From contig NZ_JBEPMA010000010.1 of NCBI RefSeq assembly GCF_040545475.1, positions 1-64,000 on the forward strand: DNA of 64,000 nucleotides, written 5' to 3'. The position numbers and the translations under genes are program-made. Of the stretch, positions 41,499 through 50,130 are shown piece after piece; position 1 is the first letter of the stretch; each line of letters starts with the position of its first letter. Source of the DNA: Peptoniphilus_A olsenii. Lineage in GTDB: Bacteria; Bacillota; Clostridia; Tissierellales; Peptoniphilaceae. The notes beneath the pieces were generated by a model, which ran no database searches, had not been told where the DNA came from, and saw nothing but the letters and a program-made list of their open reading frames with translations.

Positions 41499-42890
41499 TA
41501 CATATTTCATTTTTACTGCTATAAATAGGAATATGCAAGCGAATACTGTTAGTATTAGTCCTAAAGGCCATAGGAATTTGTACCATTTTTTGAGCGGAAC
41601 ATTTGCAAATCCTAAAAACATAAGCAATGTTCCATAAGTGAACCAAAACATATTTGTTATTCCATCACCAAATTGATAAGCAAGTATCGCGGTTTGTCTT
41701 GTCAGCCCTACTATATCGGCTAATGGTATTACTAGTGGCATAAGTGCTACTGCTTTTCCTGAGCCGGAAGGTACAAGTCCATTTAATAGTGATACGATTA
41801 TCACGACTCCTATTGCTGAAAGTGTTGTTGGCCAACCAGATATTGCTTTGGATAATGCATTTATTATTGGGTCAATTACTCCACCTGTTTCTAGTATCCA
41901 TTGTACTCCTCTGGCAACTCCAACTATCATTGCTCCATTGACTGCACCTTTAATTCCATCAAGTATTGCATTGCTTGTTCCATCTATTCCCATTTTATTT
42001 AGTATACCGCAGATTATTGCAAATAAGAAAAACATTGCTGTCATTTCATTCATGCCCCATCCTAGTTGCAACATTCCATACATAACTATGACAAATATAA
42101 TTAACAAGGCTAATAAGGAAAGTTTTTGACCTGTTGTAAATTCTTTTCCTTCAAATTGTGTGAGGTCTATAGACATTTTACTTGTGTCAACTTCTTTGGT
42201 AAGTGACAATTCGGGATTTTTCTTGACTTTATTTGCATATCTTAATGTGTAAAGTATTGCTGTTATTACAAAAACTAAATATACTATGGTTCTATATCCA
42301 AAACCAGAAAACATTTTTAGTTCTGCAACTTCATGAGCTACTCCCACAGTGTAGACATTTGTTGGCCCTACCGAGAAAGAAACTAAAAGTCCTAGTATAA
42401 CAACTGCTGCTGCTGTCATTGCGTCATAGCCCAGGGCTATAATTATTGGTATAATAATCGGCACAAAAGGAACTGCTGCTTCAACCCAACCTAGGAATCC
42501 TCCTAATATTGAAAAGAATACCATTATTATTATAATCATGGCGTTTCCTTTGTCGCCAAATTTGTTTATCAATTTGTTTATGCCCATACCTAGAGCGCCA
42601 CTTCTATTTAATACTTCAATTGAGCCACCTACTATTAATATTAAAAAGACTACATTGCCAGCGCCTATCAAACCTTCGGGCACAGCTTTAAAGAAATCTA
42701 AAAATGACACTGGTGTTCTTTCTACTGCATGGTATGAGGATGGATCAATTACTGTTCTTCCATTTATTGTTTCTCTTACGAAAGCACCTGGACTTATTAT
42801 ATAAGATAAAAGTCCACAGGCAACTATTACCAAAAAGAGCAAGAGATAAGGGTTTACATTTTTACTTTTTTTCTTTTCATTCATTGTCAC
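41496..42890 (-). CDS. YfcC family transporter (copy 2)
   Basis: 464 residues with about eleven to twelve helices. The signature repeats are GWVEAAVPFVPIIIPIIIALGYDAMTAAAVVILG and LVPSGSGKAVALMPLVIPLADIVGLTRQTAILAYQFGDGITNMFW, with the family's IISPGAFVRE start. It is a second YfcC/NhaC-like carrier. It begins 3 bp after the stop of the M20 gene upstream on the same strand, so the two are one operon. Its stop codon is formed inside the last of seven tandem repeats, and the terminator lies beyond them. The substrate is unknown; a peptide or N-acyl compound is inferred from the partner. Confidence 0.9.
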   Translation of the reverse strand: MTMNEKKKSKNVNPYLLLFLVIVACGLLSYIISPGAFVRETINGRTVIDPSSYHAVERTPVSFLDFFKAVPEGLIGAGNVVFLILIVGGSIEVLNRSGALGMGINKLINKFGDKGNAMIIIIMVFFSILGGFLGWVEAAVPFVPIIIPIIIALGYDAMTAAAVVILGLLVSFSVGPTNVYTVGVAHEVAELKMFSGFGYRTIVYLVFVITAILYTLRYANKVKKNPELSLTKEVDTSKMSIDLTQFEGKEFTTGQKLSLLALLIIFVIVMYGMLQLGWGMNEMTAMFFLFAIICGILNKMGIDGTSNAILDGIKGAVNGAMIVGVARGVQWILETGGVIDPIINALSKAISGWPTTLSAIGVVIIVSLLNGLVPSGSGKAVALMPLVIPLADIVGLTRQTAILAYQFGDGITNMFWFTYGTLLMFLGFANVPLKKWYKFLWPLGLILTVFACIFLFIAVKMKYV

Positions 42891-42892
42891 AC

Positions 42893-44335
42893 CTAACTTT
42901 CTATTTTTGGATCTCTAATTTTTAAATCATCAGGAATTGGAGCCTGATATTCTCCGATTACATTTTTAAATTCTTCTCGTGCTTTTTCTATAATTTCTGG
43001 TTCTTTAATTGCCGTAAGCCCACAAGTGGCAAGCGAACCTATGGCAGAATAAAGTGCTTTTTTGCCGAGTGTACTTCCGGCAGCTGAACACATTTGCCAA
43101 GTGTGAAGAGGTGTACCTACTGCTGATGTTGCTAAAAACATTTGAGCGGTAGGAACATAATGTGAGAGTTCGCCAACATCAGATGATATAACTTCCATTT
43201 TCCCATAATTACCATCATAAGGTGCAAGGGCAGTGGAGAGTCCTTTTTCTATTTCTTCTTTTGCAATTTCTTGGCCATATAATGCAATCATATTATCTTT
43301 GGCAGCTTTTTTTGTATTGTCATCTAAGGTTTCGTATAGTTCTTTACCTAATTTAAAATCTTCTTCGTCAAATTTAGGTGTGCCAAATGCTTCTATAGAT
43401 TCATGCAATATACCGGATAGATAAAGGTTTGGGCTATAGTCTGCGAGTGCCCCTTTTAAATTAATTTCAACTTCGACTCCTGCCATTAGCGCGGCACCTT
43501 TTGCTATATTATTTATTCTTTCATATATTTCAAGTGCGTCATCAATTTTTGCAGCTCTTATGAAATAATAAAGTGTAGCGTGAGATTGAACTACATTTGG
43601 TGCATTGCCACCTACGTCAAGATATGCATAATGTATTCTTGCACTATCGACTACATGTTCACGCATATAATTTACTCCTACATTCATTAGCTCGCATGCG
43701 TCAAGAGCTGAACGACCTAAATGAGGTGCTGCCGCTGCATGGGATGTTGTCCCTTTAAATTTATATGTCACTATAACATTTGCAAGACTTCCACCATTCC
43801 ATATTGCATTTTTAGATTCGGGATGCCATGTAAGCATTATATCAATCCCATCAAAATGACCATCGCGACCAATAAATGTTTTGGCTCCATCACGTTCTTC
43901 TGATGGTGCTCCAATGACTTTTATACTCGCTTCTAAATTTTCTTTTTCAATTAAATCTTTAAGAACTACTGCTGCACTAAGTGCTCCAACTCCAAGTAAA
44001 TTATGGCCACAGCCATGGCCTGCACCACCTGGTGTTACTTCTTCTTTTGTAGTACTGCCTCTTTTTTGTGAAAGTCCTGGCAAGGCGTCATATTCTACTG
44101 AAAATCCAATTACTGGACCTTTGTCGCCATAGCTTGCTTTGAATGCTGTTTCCATGCCTGAAATAGGGCTTTCTACTTCAAAACCTTCTTTTTCTAAAAA
44201 TTCCATTAATTTTTTACTTGATTCATATTCGATTAATCCGACCTCTGGATGCTCCCAGATGTAGTCGGAGAGTTCGCTAAATTTTTCAAATTTATTATCC
44301 AACATTTTTCTTACATCTTCGGCATAATTTTTCAT
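42893..44335 (-). CDS. M20 family amidohydrolase, AbgB-like (copy 2)
   Basis: 480 residues from ATG 44335, preceded by GAGAGGAGG; an in-frame GTG at 44353 lies before that site. It is an M20D-type metallohydrolase: GFSVEYDALPGLSQK, GAGHGCGHNLLGVG, the GAPSEERDGAKTF Glu pair, WHPESKNA, and a long C-terminal lid. At 480 residues it matches the aminobenzoyl-glutamate hydrolase B-type (AbgB) enzymes better than the shorter 385-residue copy 1. It cleaves an amide and feeds the substrate to, or receives it from, the YfcC carrier encoded downstream. The operon starts in a region with a long inverted repeat. Confidence 0.92.
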   Translation of the reverse strand: MKNYAEDVRKMLDNKFEKFSELSDYIWEHPEVGLIEYESSKKLMEFLEKEGFEVESPISGMETAFKASYGDKGPVIGFSVEYDALPGLSQKRGSTTKEEVTPGGAGHGCGHNLLGVGALSAAVVLKDLIEKENLEASIKVIGAPSEERDGAKTFIGRDGHFDGIDIMLTWHPESKNAIWNGGSLANVIVTYKFKGTTSHAAAAPHLGRSALDACELMNVGVNYMREHVVDSARIHYAYLDVGGNAPNVVQSHATLYYFIRAAKIDDALEIYERINNIAKGAALMAGVEVEINLKGALADYSPNLYLSGILHESIEAFGTPKFDEEDFKLGKELYETLDDNTKKAAKDNMIALYGQEIAKEEIEKGLSTALAPYDGNYGKMEVISSDVGELSHYVPTAQMFLATSAVGTPLHTWQMCSAAGSTLGKKALYSAIGSLATCGLTAIKEPEIIEKAREEFKNVIGEYQAPIPDDLKIRDPKIES

Positions 44336-44694
44336 AATTTTTCCTCCTCTCACTATTATCCATTAAATAATGAATAATAAAAAACCATATTTAACACTAA
44401 TTATAACTTGATAACTATAATTAGATAAAGGTAAAGGTTATAGTTTTAGTGTTAAAATTCAATATAGCAAATAAACTAAATTTTCATATATGTTTATGGA
44501 AATTTAGTTTATTACTTAAATAATATATATCTCAAAAATGACAAATTAAAACACCTAGATAGAATATTTCCATTAGGTGCTTTTGTATTGATATCGAATT
44601 AAAATAGGAGAGGAGTTTAACAACTATTTTAATATTATTATTTGAATTTAAAAATTAAATTTTTAATATATTCTGGTTTTGACATAATTTAATA
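44336..44694. promoter_or_regulatory. Control region of the second M20/YfcC operon and end of the aro operon
   Basis: No gene. A long inverted repeat lies upstream of the M20 gene: TTTAACACTAA (44390-44400) with TTAGTGTTAAA (44446-44456), and inner arms TATAAC (44402-44407) with GTTATA (44437-44442). A second hairpin, CACCTA (44551-44556) with TAGGTG (44573-44578) flanked by A- and T-rich sequence, may terminate the aro operon. Confidence 0.55.
44547..44584 (-). terminator. Possible terminator of the aro/pab operon
   Basis: Stem AAAACACCTA (44547-44556) with TAGGTGCTTTT (44573-44583), loop of about 16 nt, followed on the minus strand by TTTTAATTTG. It lies about 110 bp beyond the pabC stop, so the assignment is moderate. 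Confidence 0.5.
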
Positions 44695-45408
44695 TTAGAA
44701 TCCAATTTTTTTAAGATTTTTTTGTATTATTTTGGTCATATTTTGGTTTGTAAATTCAATTTTATTTATTGAGATTACATTTCTAACTCCCATTAGAGAA
44801 TTTGATATAAAACATTCATCAAAATTATCAATTTCATCTAGTTTTATAATATCTGTATAAATTTTATATTTTTCTAACAGATAGTCTCGCATAGTTCCCT
44901 TTAATAACCCACAAGATAGGGCAGGGGTGTAAATATTATTATCTTTTACAAAAAATATATTGGCAAAAGAGGTTTCTGCGACTTCATCTCTTTCGTTTAA
45001 AAATACACTAGAGTCATACCCTTCTTTTAAAGCTATTTTGTGTTCAAATATATTTTCGTAGTAGCATAAGCTTTTGTGATATACGAGTTTAGATGTGGAG
45101 TTTCTTTTTACTTTCGAAATTTTTAATTTAAAACTTTTATCATCTTTTCTATAATTATCTTCTCTATGAGTCAAAATAATATTTTTATCAGAAACTATAA
45201 TCTTTAGGGCAAAATTATTCAATTTTGTATCTTCAATATATTGATAAATTTTCTCTTTTTTTATATCAATATCTATTTCAAAAAAATCCAGGCTCTTTTT
45301 GAGTCGCAATAAATGTTCGTCTAAGAAGAGTGGATTTTTGTTTATTACTTTAATTGTCTCAAAGGCTCCTTTTCCAAAAGAATAGCCTTCGTCAAATTCA
45401 ATTTTCAT
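44695..45408 (-). CDS. pabC: Aminodeoxychorismate lyase (branched-chain-aminotransferase fold, PabC)
   Basis: 237 residues from ATG 45408, which overlaps the aroF stop by 11 bp. It is a fold type IV PLP enzyme: the start MKIEFDEGYSFGKGAFETIKV, the PLP-site stretch ERDEVAETSFANIFFVKDNNIYTP with the glutamate, and SLMGVRNV. PabC cleaves 4-amino-4-deoxychorismate to p-aminobenzoate and pyruvate. The identification as PabC rather than a D-amino-acid or branched-chain transaminase relies on its place beside a fused PabAB. It is the last gene of the minus-strand operon. Confidence 0.8.
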   Translation of the reverse strand: MKIEFDEGYSFGKGAFETIKVINKNPLFLDEHLLRLKKSLDFFEIDIDIKKEKIYQYIEDTKLNNFALKIIVSDKNIILTHREDNYRKDDKSFKLKISKVKRNSTSKLVYHKSLCYYENIFEHKIALKEGYDSSVFLNERDEVAETSFANIFFVKDNNIYTPALSCGLLKGTMRDYLLEKYKIYTDIIKLDEIDNFDECFISNSLMGVRNVISINKIEFTNQNMTKIIQKNLKKIGF

Positions 45409-46180
45409 TATATTTTCCCATAAATTGTACAATTCTTTGATAAGTTTTATAATCTATTGTCTGGAAAGAGTCGCTCATGGCATCATCTGGATTTGGATGA
45501 ACTTCTATCATCACTCCATCAAGTCCAAGTGCAAGGGCTGCTCTTGTCATTGGTTCAACAAGTTCTCTTTTTCCAGTTCCATGACTTGGATCGACAACAA
45601 CTGGATAACCTGTCTTTTGTTTTAATAAATAAGCTCCTGCAAGATCTAGGGTATTTCTAGTTTCGGTTTCAAAAGTGCGAATTCCTCTTTCACAAAAAAT
45701 TATATTTTCATTGCCTTCAAGTTCAATATATTTTGCTGCCATTTCCCATTCTTTAAGTGTAGCTGAAAATCCTCTCTTAATGAGTATAGGTTTGCCAGTT
45801 TGAGCTACTTTTTTGAGCAGTGAATAGTTGTACATATTTCTTGATCCAATTTGAAATATATCGACATATTGGTTCATGAAATCCACATGATATTCACTCA
45901 AGATTTCTGTAATAATTGGTAAATTTGTGGATTCAGAAGCTTCTTTTAAATATTTTACAGCTTCAAAACCAAGTCCTTGAAAGTCATAAGGGCTTGTTCT
46001 AGGTTTAAATGCTCCACCTCTCAAAATATCTACACCCAATTTTTTTAACTGGGCTGCTTCTTCTATAATATGTTCTCTCGATTCAATTGAGCAAGGGCCA
46101 GCTATAATTATAGGATTTCCGTCCCCTATAGTTAAGTCTTTAACTTTTATTATTTTATTGCTGCTTAAATCTTGTTTCAT
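45398..46180 (-). CDS. aroF: 3-deoxy-7-phosphoheptulonate synthase (DAHP synthase, AroF type)
   Basis: 260 residues, the short AroA/KDO8P-like type of DAHP synthase used by Thermotoga and Bacillus-type bacteria, lacking a fused chorismate mutase. Motifs visible include GPCSIESREHIIEEAAQLKKLGVDILRGGAFKPRTSPYDFQG (residues 31-72) and the metal/substrate loop VVDPSHGTGKRE. The enzyme joins phosphoenolpyruvate and erythrose 4-phosphate, the first shikimate-pathway step. It is encoded sixth to seventh in the operon, directly after pabAB and before pabC, unlike the usual first position. No regulatory ACT or CM domain is attached. Confidence 0.95.
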   Translation of the reverse strand: MKQDLSSNKIIKVKDLTIGDGNPIIIAGPCSIESREHIIEEAAQLKKLGVDILRGGAFKPRTSPYDFQGLGFEAVKYLKEASESTNLPIITEILSEYHVDFMNQYVDIFQIGSRNMYNYSLLKKVAQTGKPILIKRGFSATLKEWEMAAKYIELEGNENIIFCERGIRTFETETRNTLDLAGAYLLKQKTGYPVVVDPSHGTGKRELVEPMTRAALALGLDGVMIEVHPNPDDAMSDSFQTIDYKTYQRIVQFMGKYNEN

Positions 46181-46188
46181 TTTATCTC

Positions 46189-48201
46189 CTAATTACTTCC
46201 CTCAATTTTGATTTCGTCATAATTATTATAATAAGATTGTAATGCCAATAAAGCTCCTTTAGCTTTAAGAACAATCTCGTCAAATTCTTCATAAGCGTCG
46301 GATAGCAGTATTATTGCACCTCCCACTCCTATAGTCGCTAAATCTTTTTCTATTATGGCTGTGCGAATCACTATATTAAAATCCATAGTAGAGTTATTTG
46401 ATATATATCCTATTGTACCAGAATAAACACCTCTAGGGATATTTTCTAATTCGTCAATTATTTCGAGCGTCCTTTTCTTTGGAGCGCCAGTCATAGATCC
46501 ACCTGGAAAAGTTTTTTCTAGGACTTCGATTATATCGACATCTTCTTTTATTTTACCAGAAACTGTAGTCACAAGTTGATGAAGTGTTTTATAAGTTTCT
46601 ACATCCATGAGTTTTGGCACATTTACTGAACCTATTTCACAGAATTTGCCCAAGTCATTTCTTAGCAAGTCAACAATCATTAAGTTTTCGGATTTTGTTT
46701 TTTCTTCGCTTCGCAATGCTTCTATTAGTTTTTTGTCTTCTTTGGCATCAGTACCACGTCTTATTGTACCCTTTATTGGTTTAGTTGTTACAATTTTATT
46801 TTTATCAACTTTTATGAATCTTTCCATTGATGAACATGCAATTTTTATTTCATCAAGGGGTAGAAAGGCACTGTATTGGCCCGGGCTTTTTTCTCTTAGG
46901 TGCATATAATATTCTTTTGCATCTATATTATCATAAATATCAAGTCTATTTGTTAAGCATACTTCGTAAGTTTCGCCCTCGCAAATTAAATCTTTGATTT
47001 TTTTGATGTCAGATAAATAAGTATTTTTATCTTTTATAAATTTTAATTTTGGAAATTCTCTTTGTGACTCATCATCTGTTTTTGGTTCAAAATCTTTTTT
47101 TATAATTTCTTTTATTTCTGATATCCAATTCTTGTCGTCTTTATAAGATAGTATATACAAGTTTTTTTCTTTGTGATCATAAACTAAAGCTCTGTCGCAA
47201 AATTTAAAATATGCGTCTGGGTAGGAATAGCTATGTTTATTTGATATATTTTCGGTATCATTTTTTAACTCATAACCCAAATATCCAATATATCCAAGCT
47301 GAAAATCAAAAGGCAACTCTTCGACATATTGCCATTTTGGTCGGTTGTTTTTTAAATAATTAAATATATTGTTGTTATATTTATCTACTTCATTGGTAAA
47401 TGGATTATATTTTTCTACTGTTTTTACATCTACATTATATTTTAATACATGTCCTCTTTTAGGGCCAATTAATCCACAAATAGAGAACCTAGACAATCCA
47501 TCTTCTACCTTAGAACTGTCTAGCCAAATTGTGTTTTCATCATATAGATACAATTTTTCGTACAAATCCTTAGTATCAATATTCATGGCAATGATTTCAT
47601 AATAAAGAGATGAATTATTGTAGAAGTCTTTGCAAATATCTATAAAGTTTTCGATTAATTTCTCTCCATATTCACTAGCAATTGACTCAGGATGAAATTG
47701 CACTCCATAAATAGGTTTATATTTATGAGATATCGCCATCACTATTCCATCATCAGTAGTAGCATCTATTTGTATATTATCTAACTCTTTATTTTCACAG
47801 ACTAGTGAATGATATCTAGTGACTAAAAAATTATTTTCAAATCCTTTGAATAAATTTTTGCCGTTGTGTTTTATTTTACTCTGACGGCCATGCATTGGCT
47901 CTTTAGCTTTTATAACTTTTCCGCCATTATAATGATATATGCCTTGATGTCCCAGACAAATACCTAGAATGGGTTTCTCTAAATTCTCTATTATATCTTT
48001 GCAAACGCCGAAGTCTTTTTCATTATTTGGGCTTCCTGGGCCTGGTGAAATTATTACATTGTCAAAGTCTAAATTAAGAACTTCTTCATAAGTCATCTCA
48101 TCGTTTTTAATTACAATTGGCTCTGTGCCAGTAACTTTTCCTATTAACTGAAATAAATTATAAGTGTAGGAATCATAGTTGTCTACTATTAGTGATTTCA
48201 T
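46189..48201 (-). CDS. pabAB: Fused aminodeoxychorismate synthase (PabA-PabB)
   Basis: 670 residues. The N-terminal ~190 residues are a class I glutamine amidotransferase (nucleophile C82 in GICLGHQG; H170 and E172 in VQFHPES), joined to a chorismate-binding component I domain (about 210-670). The sequence PIKGT at 475-479, with lysine K477, is the PabB-type signature; TrpE proteins have PIAGT there, so this is a p-aminobenzoate enzyme and not anthranilate synthase. PGGSMTGAPKKRTLEIIDELE and the PRGVYSGTIGY block are conserved. It makes 4-amino-4-deoxychorismate from chorismate and glutamine. It overlaps aroQ by 4 bp. Confidence 0.93.
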   Translation of the reverse strand: MKSLIVDNYDSYTYNLFQLIGKVTGTEPIVIKNDEMTYEEVLNLDFDNVIISPGPGSPNNEKDFGVCKDIIENLEKPILGICLGHQGIYHYNGGKVIKAKEPMHGRQSKIKHNGKNLFKGFENNFLVTRYHSLVCENKELDNIQIDATTDDGIVMAISHKYKPIYGVQFHPESIASEYGEKLIENFIDICKDFYNNSSLYYEIIAMNIDTKDLYEKLYLYDENTIWLDSSKVEDGLSRFSICGLIGPKRGHVLKYNVDVKTVEKYNPFTNEVDKYNNNIFNYLKNNRPKWQYVEELPFDFQLGYIGYLGYELKNDTENISNKHSYSYPDAYFKFCDRALVYDHKEKNLYILSYKDDKNWISEIKEIIKKDFEPKTDDESQREFPKLKFIKDKNTYLSDIKKIKDLICEGETYEVCLTNRLDIYDNIDAKEYYMHLREKSPGQYSAFLPLDEIKIACSSMERFIKVDKNKIVTTKPIKGTIRRGTDAKEDKKLIEALRSEEKTKSENLMIVDLLRNDLGKFCEIGSVNVPKLMDVETYKTLHQLVTTVSGKIKEDVDIIEVLEKTFPGGSMTGAPKKRTLEIIDELENIPRGVYSGTIGYISNNSTMDFNIVIRTAIIEKDLATIGVGGAIILLSDAYEEFDEIVLKAKGALLALQSYYNNYDEIKIEGSN

Positions 48202-48638
48202 ACTTGCTCCTCTAAATATTTTTTTAGATATATTATTGCTTTTTTATATCCATCAATGCCATATCCTTCGTAAGATTTAATGGCAAAATCTCTTATAAAG
48301 TTTGTTTGTCTAAAGTCTTCTCTTTTGGATACTTTAGAAATATGCACCTCAACTGTGGGTAAGTTTACAGCCTTTAATGCATCAAGAGTTGCTATGCTGG
48401 TATGTGTGTATGCAGCTGGATTTATTACTATTCCATCCACATTGTTGTAACTTTTTTGGATGATGTCAACTATATTTCCCTCATGATTTGATTGAAAGTG
48501 CTCTATCTCTATATTTTCTTCAAGTCCTATTGTATGCAATGATTGAAGTAAATTTTCGTATGTTTCTTTGCCGTAGATATCAATTTCTCTTATGCCCAAC
48601 ATATTTATATTTGGTCCGTTAATTACTAAAATTTTCAT
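48198..48638 (-). CDS. aroQ: Type II 3-dehydroquinate dehydratase
   Basis: 146 residues, the type II size. Key motifs are INGPNINMLG with the conserved arginine (IREIDIYG), the active-site tyrosine region, QSNHEG (catalytic Glu), and VINPAAYTHTSIA with the histidine and the PTVEVHIS block. It converts 3-dehydroquinate to 3-dehydroshikimate, step three of the pathway, as a dodecamer in the cytosol. Its ATG overlaps the end of the trifunctional gene by 20 bp, and its stop overlaps pabAB by 4 bp, so it is tightly coupled in the operon. Confidence 0.95.
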   Translation of the reverse strand: MKILVINGPNINMLGIREIDIYGKETYENLLQSLHTIGLEENIEIEHFQSNHEGNIVDIIQKSYNNVDGIVINPAAYTHTSIATLDALKAVNLPTVEVHISKVSKREDFRQTNFIRDFAIKSYEGYGIDGYKKAIIYLKKYLEEQV

Positions 48639-50130
48639 CTTTTTTAAGTCCTTCCAAAATTAATTCTAGAGTTTTTGTTTTGTTTTCTATAACTTTTGTT
48701 TTGAGATTAGAAAGTTGATTGTATATTTCACTTCTATTAGAATATATCTCTTTTAGTGAATCTAAATTTTTAGATAGTGGTCTATTAACAGTTTCAAGAT
48801 TTTCAATTTCTCTATCTAGATATATTACAAAAGAATTTTGTAGTATAAGATTTCTATTTACTTTTTTCAAAATAGTGCCACCACCTGTGGCTATTACTAC
48901 ACCTGTTTTTTTGCTAACTTCTTCTAACACTTTTGTCTCTAGGCTTCTAAAGTATGTTTCGCCTTTAGTTTTAAAAATTGTAGGTATAGATGAATTTTCT
49001 TTTTCTTCAATTAATACATCTGTATCCCAAAATTCTCGATTTAATTTATCTGCCAAAAGCTTTGCCATTGTTGTCTTGCCACTTGCTGGCATACCTATGA
49101 ATACAATGTTTAACATATCTCTTTTTATTTTTTTGTAGACTTTTGAAATTAAACTTTCGTCTAATTTTTCATCTACAAATAGTTCGCATGCATAGAAAGC
49201 CTGTGCCACAAGCATCAACAGACCAGGCATCGTTTTTATATTATTCTTCTTTGCATCTAAGATTAGCTTTGTATTTAATGGATTGTATATTAAATCTATT
49301 ACAAAGTCTAAGTCATCAAAAATTGAAATATCGACCTTTGATTCTAAATTGTGTGGATACATCCCAACAGGCGTCGCATTTATTATAACATTAAAGTCTT
49401 TGTAGTTTTCTAAATTATGATAATTATTTTCACCGTTTCTACTGATAATTACAATATTTTTTGCTAAATTATCTTTGCAATACTCTTCGACCATTTTGCT
49501 AGCACCGCCACTGCCAAGTATTAGAACTTTTTTATCTTTTAGATTTATATCAAAAAACTTAAGACTGTAATCAAAACCCAAATAATCAGTATTGTAACCT
49601 ATTAGTTTTCCATTTTTATTTACAATTGTATTTACTGCTCCAATTTTTTGGGCTAATGGGTGGAGGTCATCTAGATATTTGATAGATTTCTTTTTGTATG
49701 GGATAGTGACATTAATCCCATTAAAATTTCTTTTTGTGAAAAATTCTTCTAGTTTATCTCTTTCTATATTTTTAAGATGATAATTATATCTGCCAAACAT
49801 AGAGTGGATTTCTGCAGATTTGCTATGAGATAGGCTTTCACCTATAAGTCCATACTTAAAATTTTTATCTTTTATTTGTGAGATTATTTCTTTGCTCTGA
49901 TGAAAAATTCTATCATAAATTGGTTCAACTATATTTTCGAACTCTTTAGATATTTGTTTTTTTAGATTTTCAATTATTATATCTTCACGCGAGCTGTCAG
50001 TTATATTTAAATTATTCTCTAGCTTATATATTCCTATATCTTTAACAATTTTCATTCGATTTTCTAGAAGTTTTATTATTTGGGAATCTATTTTGTCTAA
50101 TTTTTCTCTAGATTTATTTAAATTTTTCAT
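48619..50130 (-). CDS. Trifunctional chorismate mutase / shikimate dehydrogenase / shikimate kinase
   Basis: 503 residues with three domains. 1-90: AroQ-type chorismate mutase helices (REKLDKIDSQIIKLLENRMKIVKDIG, SREDIIIENL). 92-335: shikimate dehydrogenase AroE with GESLSHSKS, the catalytic K146 in VTIPYKK, NTDYLGF (D182), the GSGGASK NADP site and MPGLLMLVAQAF. 338-500: shikimate kinase AroK with Walker A GMPASGKT (346-353), DTD near 369, and GGGTI (416-420). It therefore covers dehydroshikimate reduction, shikimate phosphorylation, and chorismate to prephenate. It starts exactly at the end of aroC (overlap ATGA). A mutase fused to these two middle enzymes is an uncommon order. Confidence 0.92.
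   Translation of the reverse strand: MKNLNKSREKLDKIDSQIIKLLENRMKIVKDIGIYKLENNLNITDSSREDIIIENLKKQISKEFENIVEPIYDRIFHQSKEIISQIKDKNFKYGLIGESLSHSKSAEIHSMFGRYNYHLKNIERDKLEEFFTKRNFNGINVTIPYKKKSIKYLDDLHPLAQKIGAVNTIVNKNGKLIGYNTDYLGFDYSLKFFDINLKDKKVLILGSGGASKMVEEYCKDNLAKNIVIISRNGENNYHNLENYKDFNVIINATPVGMYPHNLESKVDISIFDDLDFVIDLIYNPLNTKLILDAKKNNIKTMPGLLMLVAQAFYACELFVDEKLDESLISKVYKKIKRDMLNIVFIGMPASGKTTMAKLLADKLNREFWDTDVLIEEKENSSIPTIFKTKGETYFRSLETKVLEEVSKKTGVVIATGGGTILKKVNRNLILQNSFVIYLDREIENLETVNRPLSKNLDSLKEIYSNRSEIYNQLSNLKTKVIENKTKTLELILEGLKKDENFSN

Noticed and set aside
46189..48201. Anthranilate synthase (TrpG-TrpE fusion)
   Set aside because: The component I domain carries PIKGT with lysine K477, the PabB signature, and a PabC-type gene is in the same operon; no other trp gene is present.
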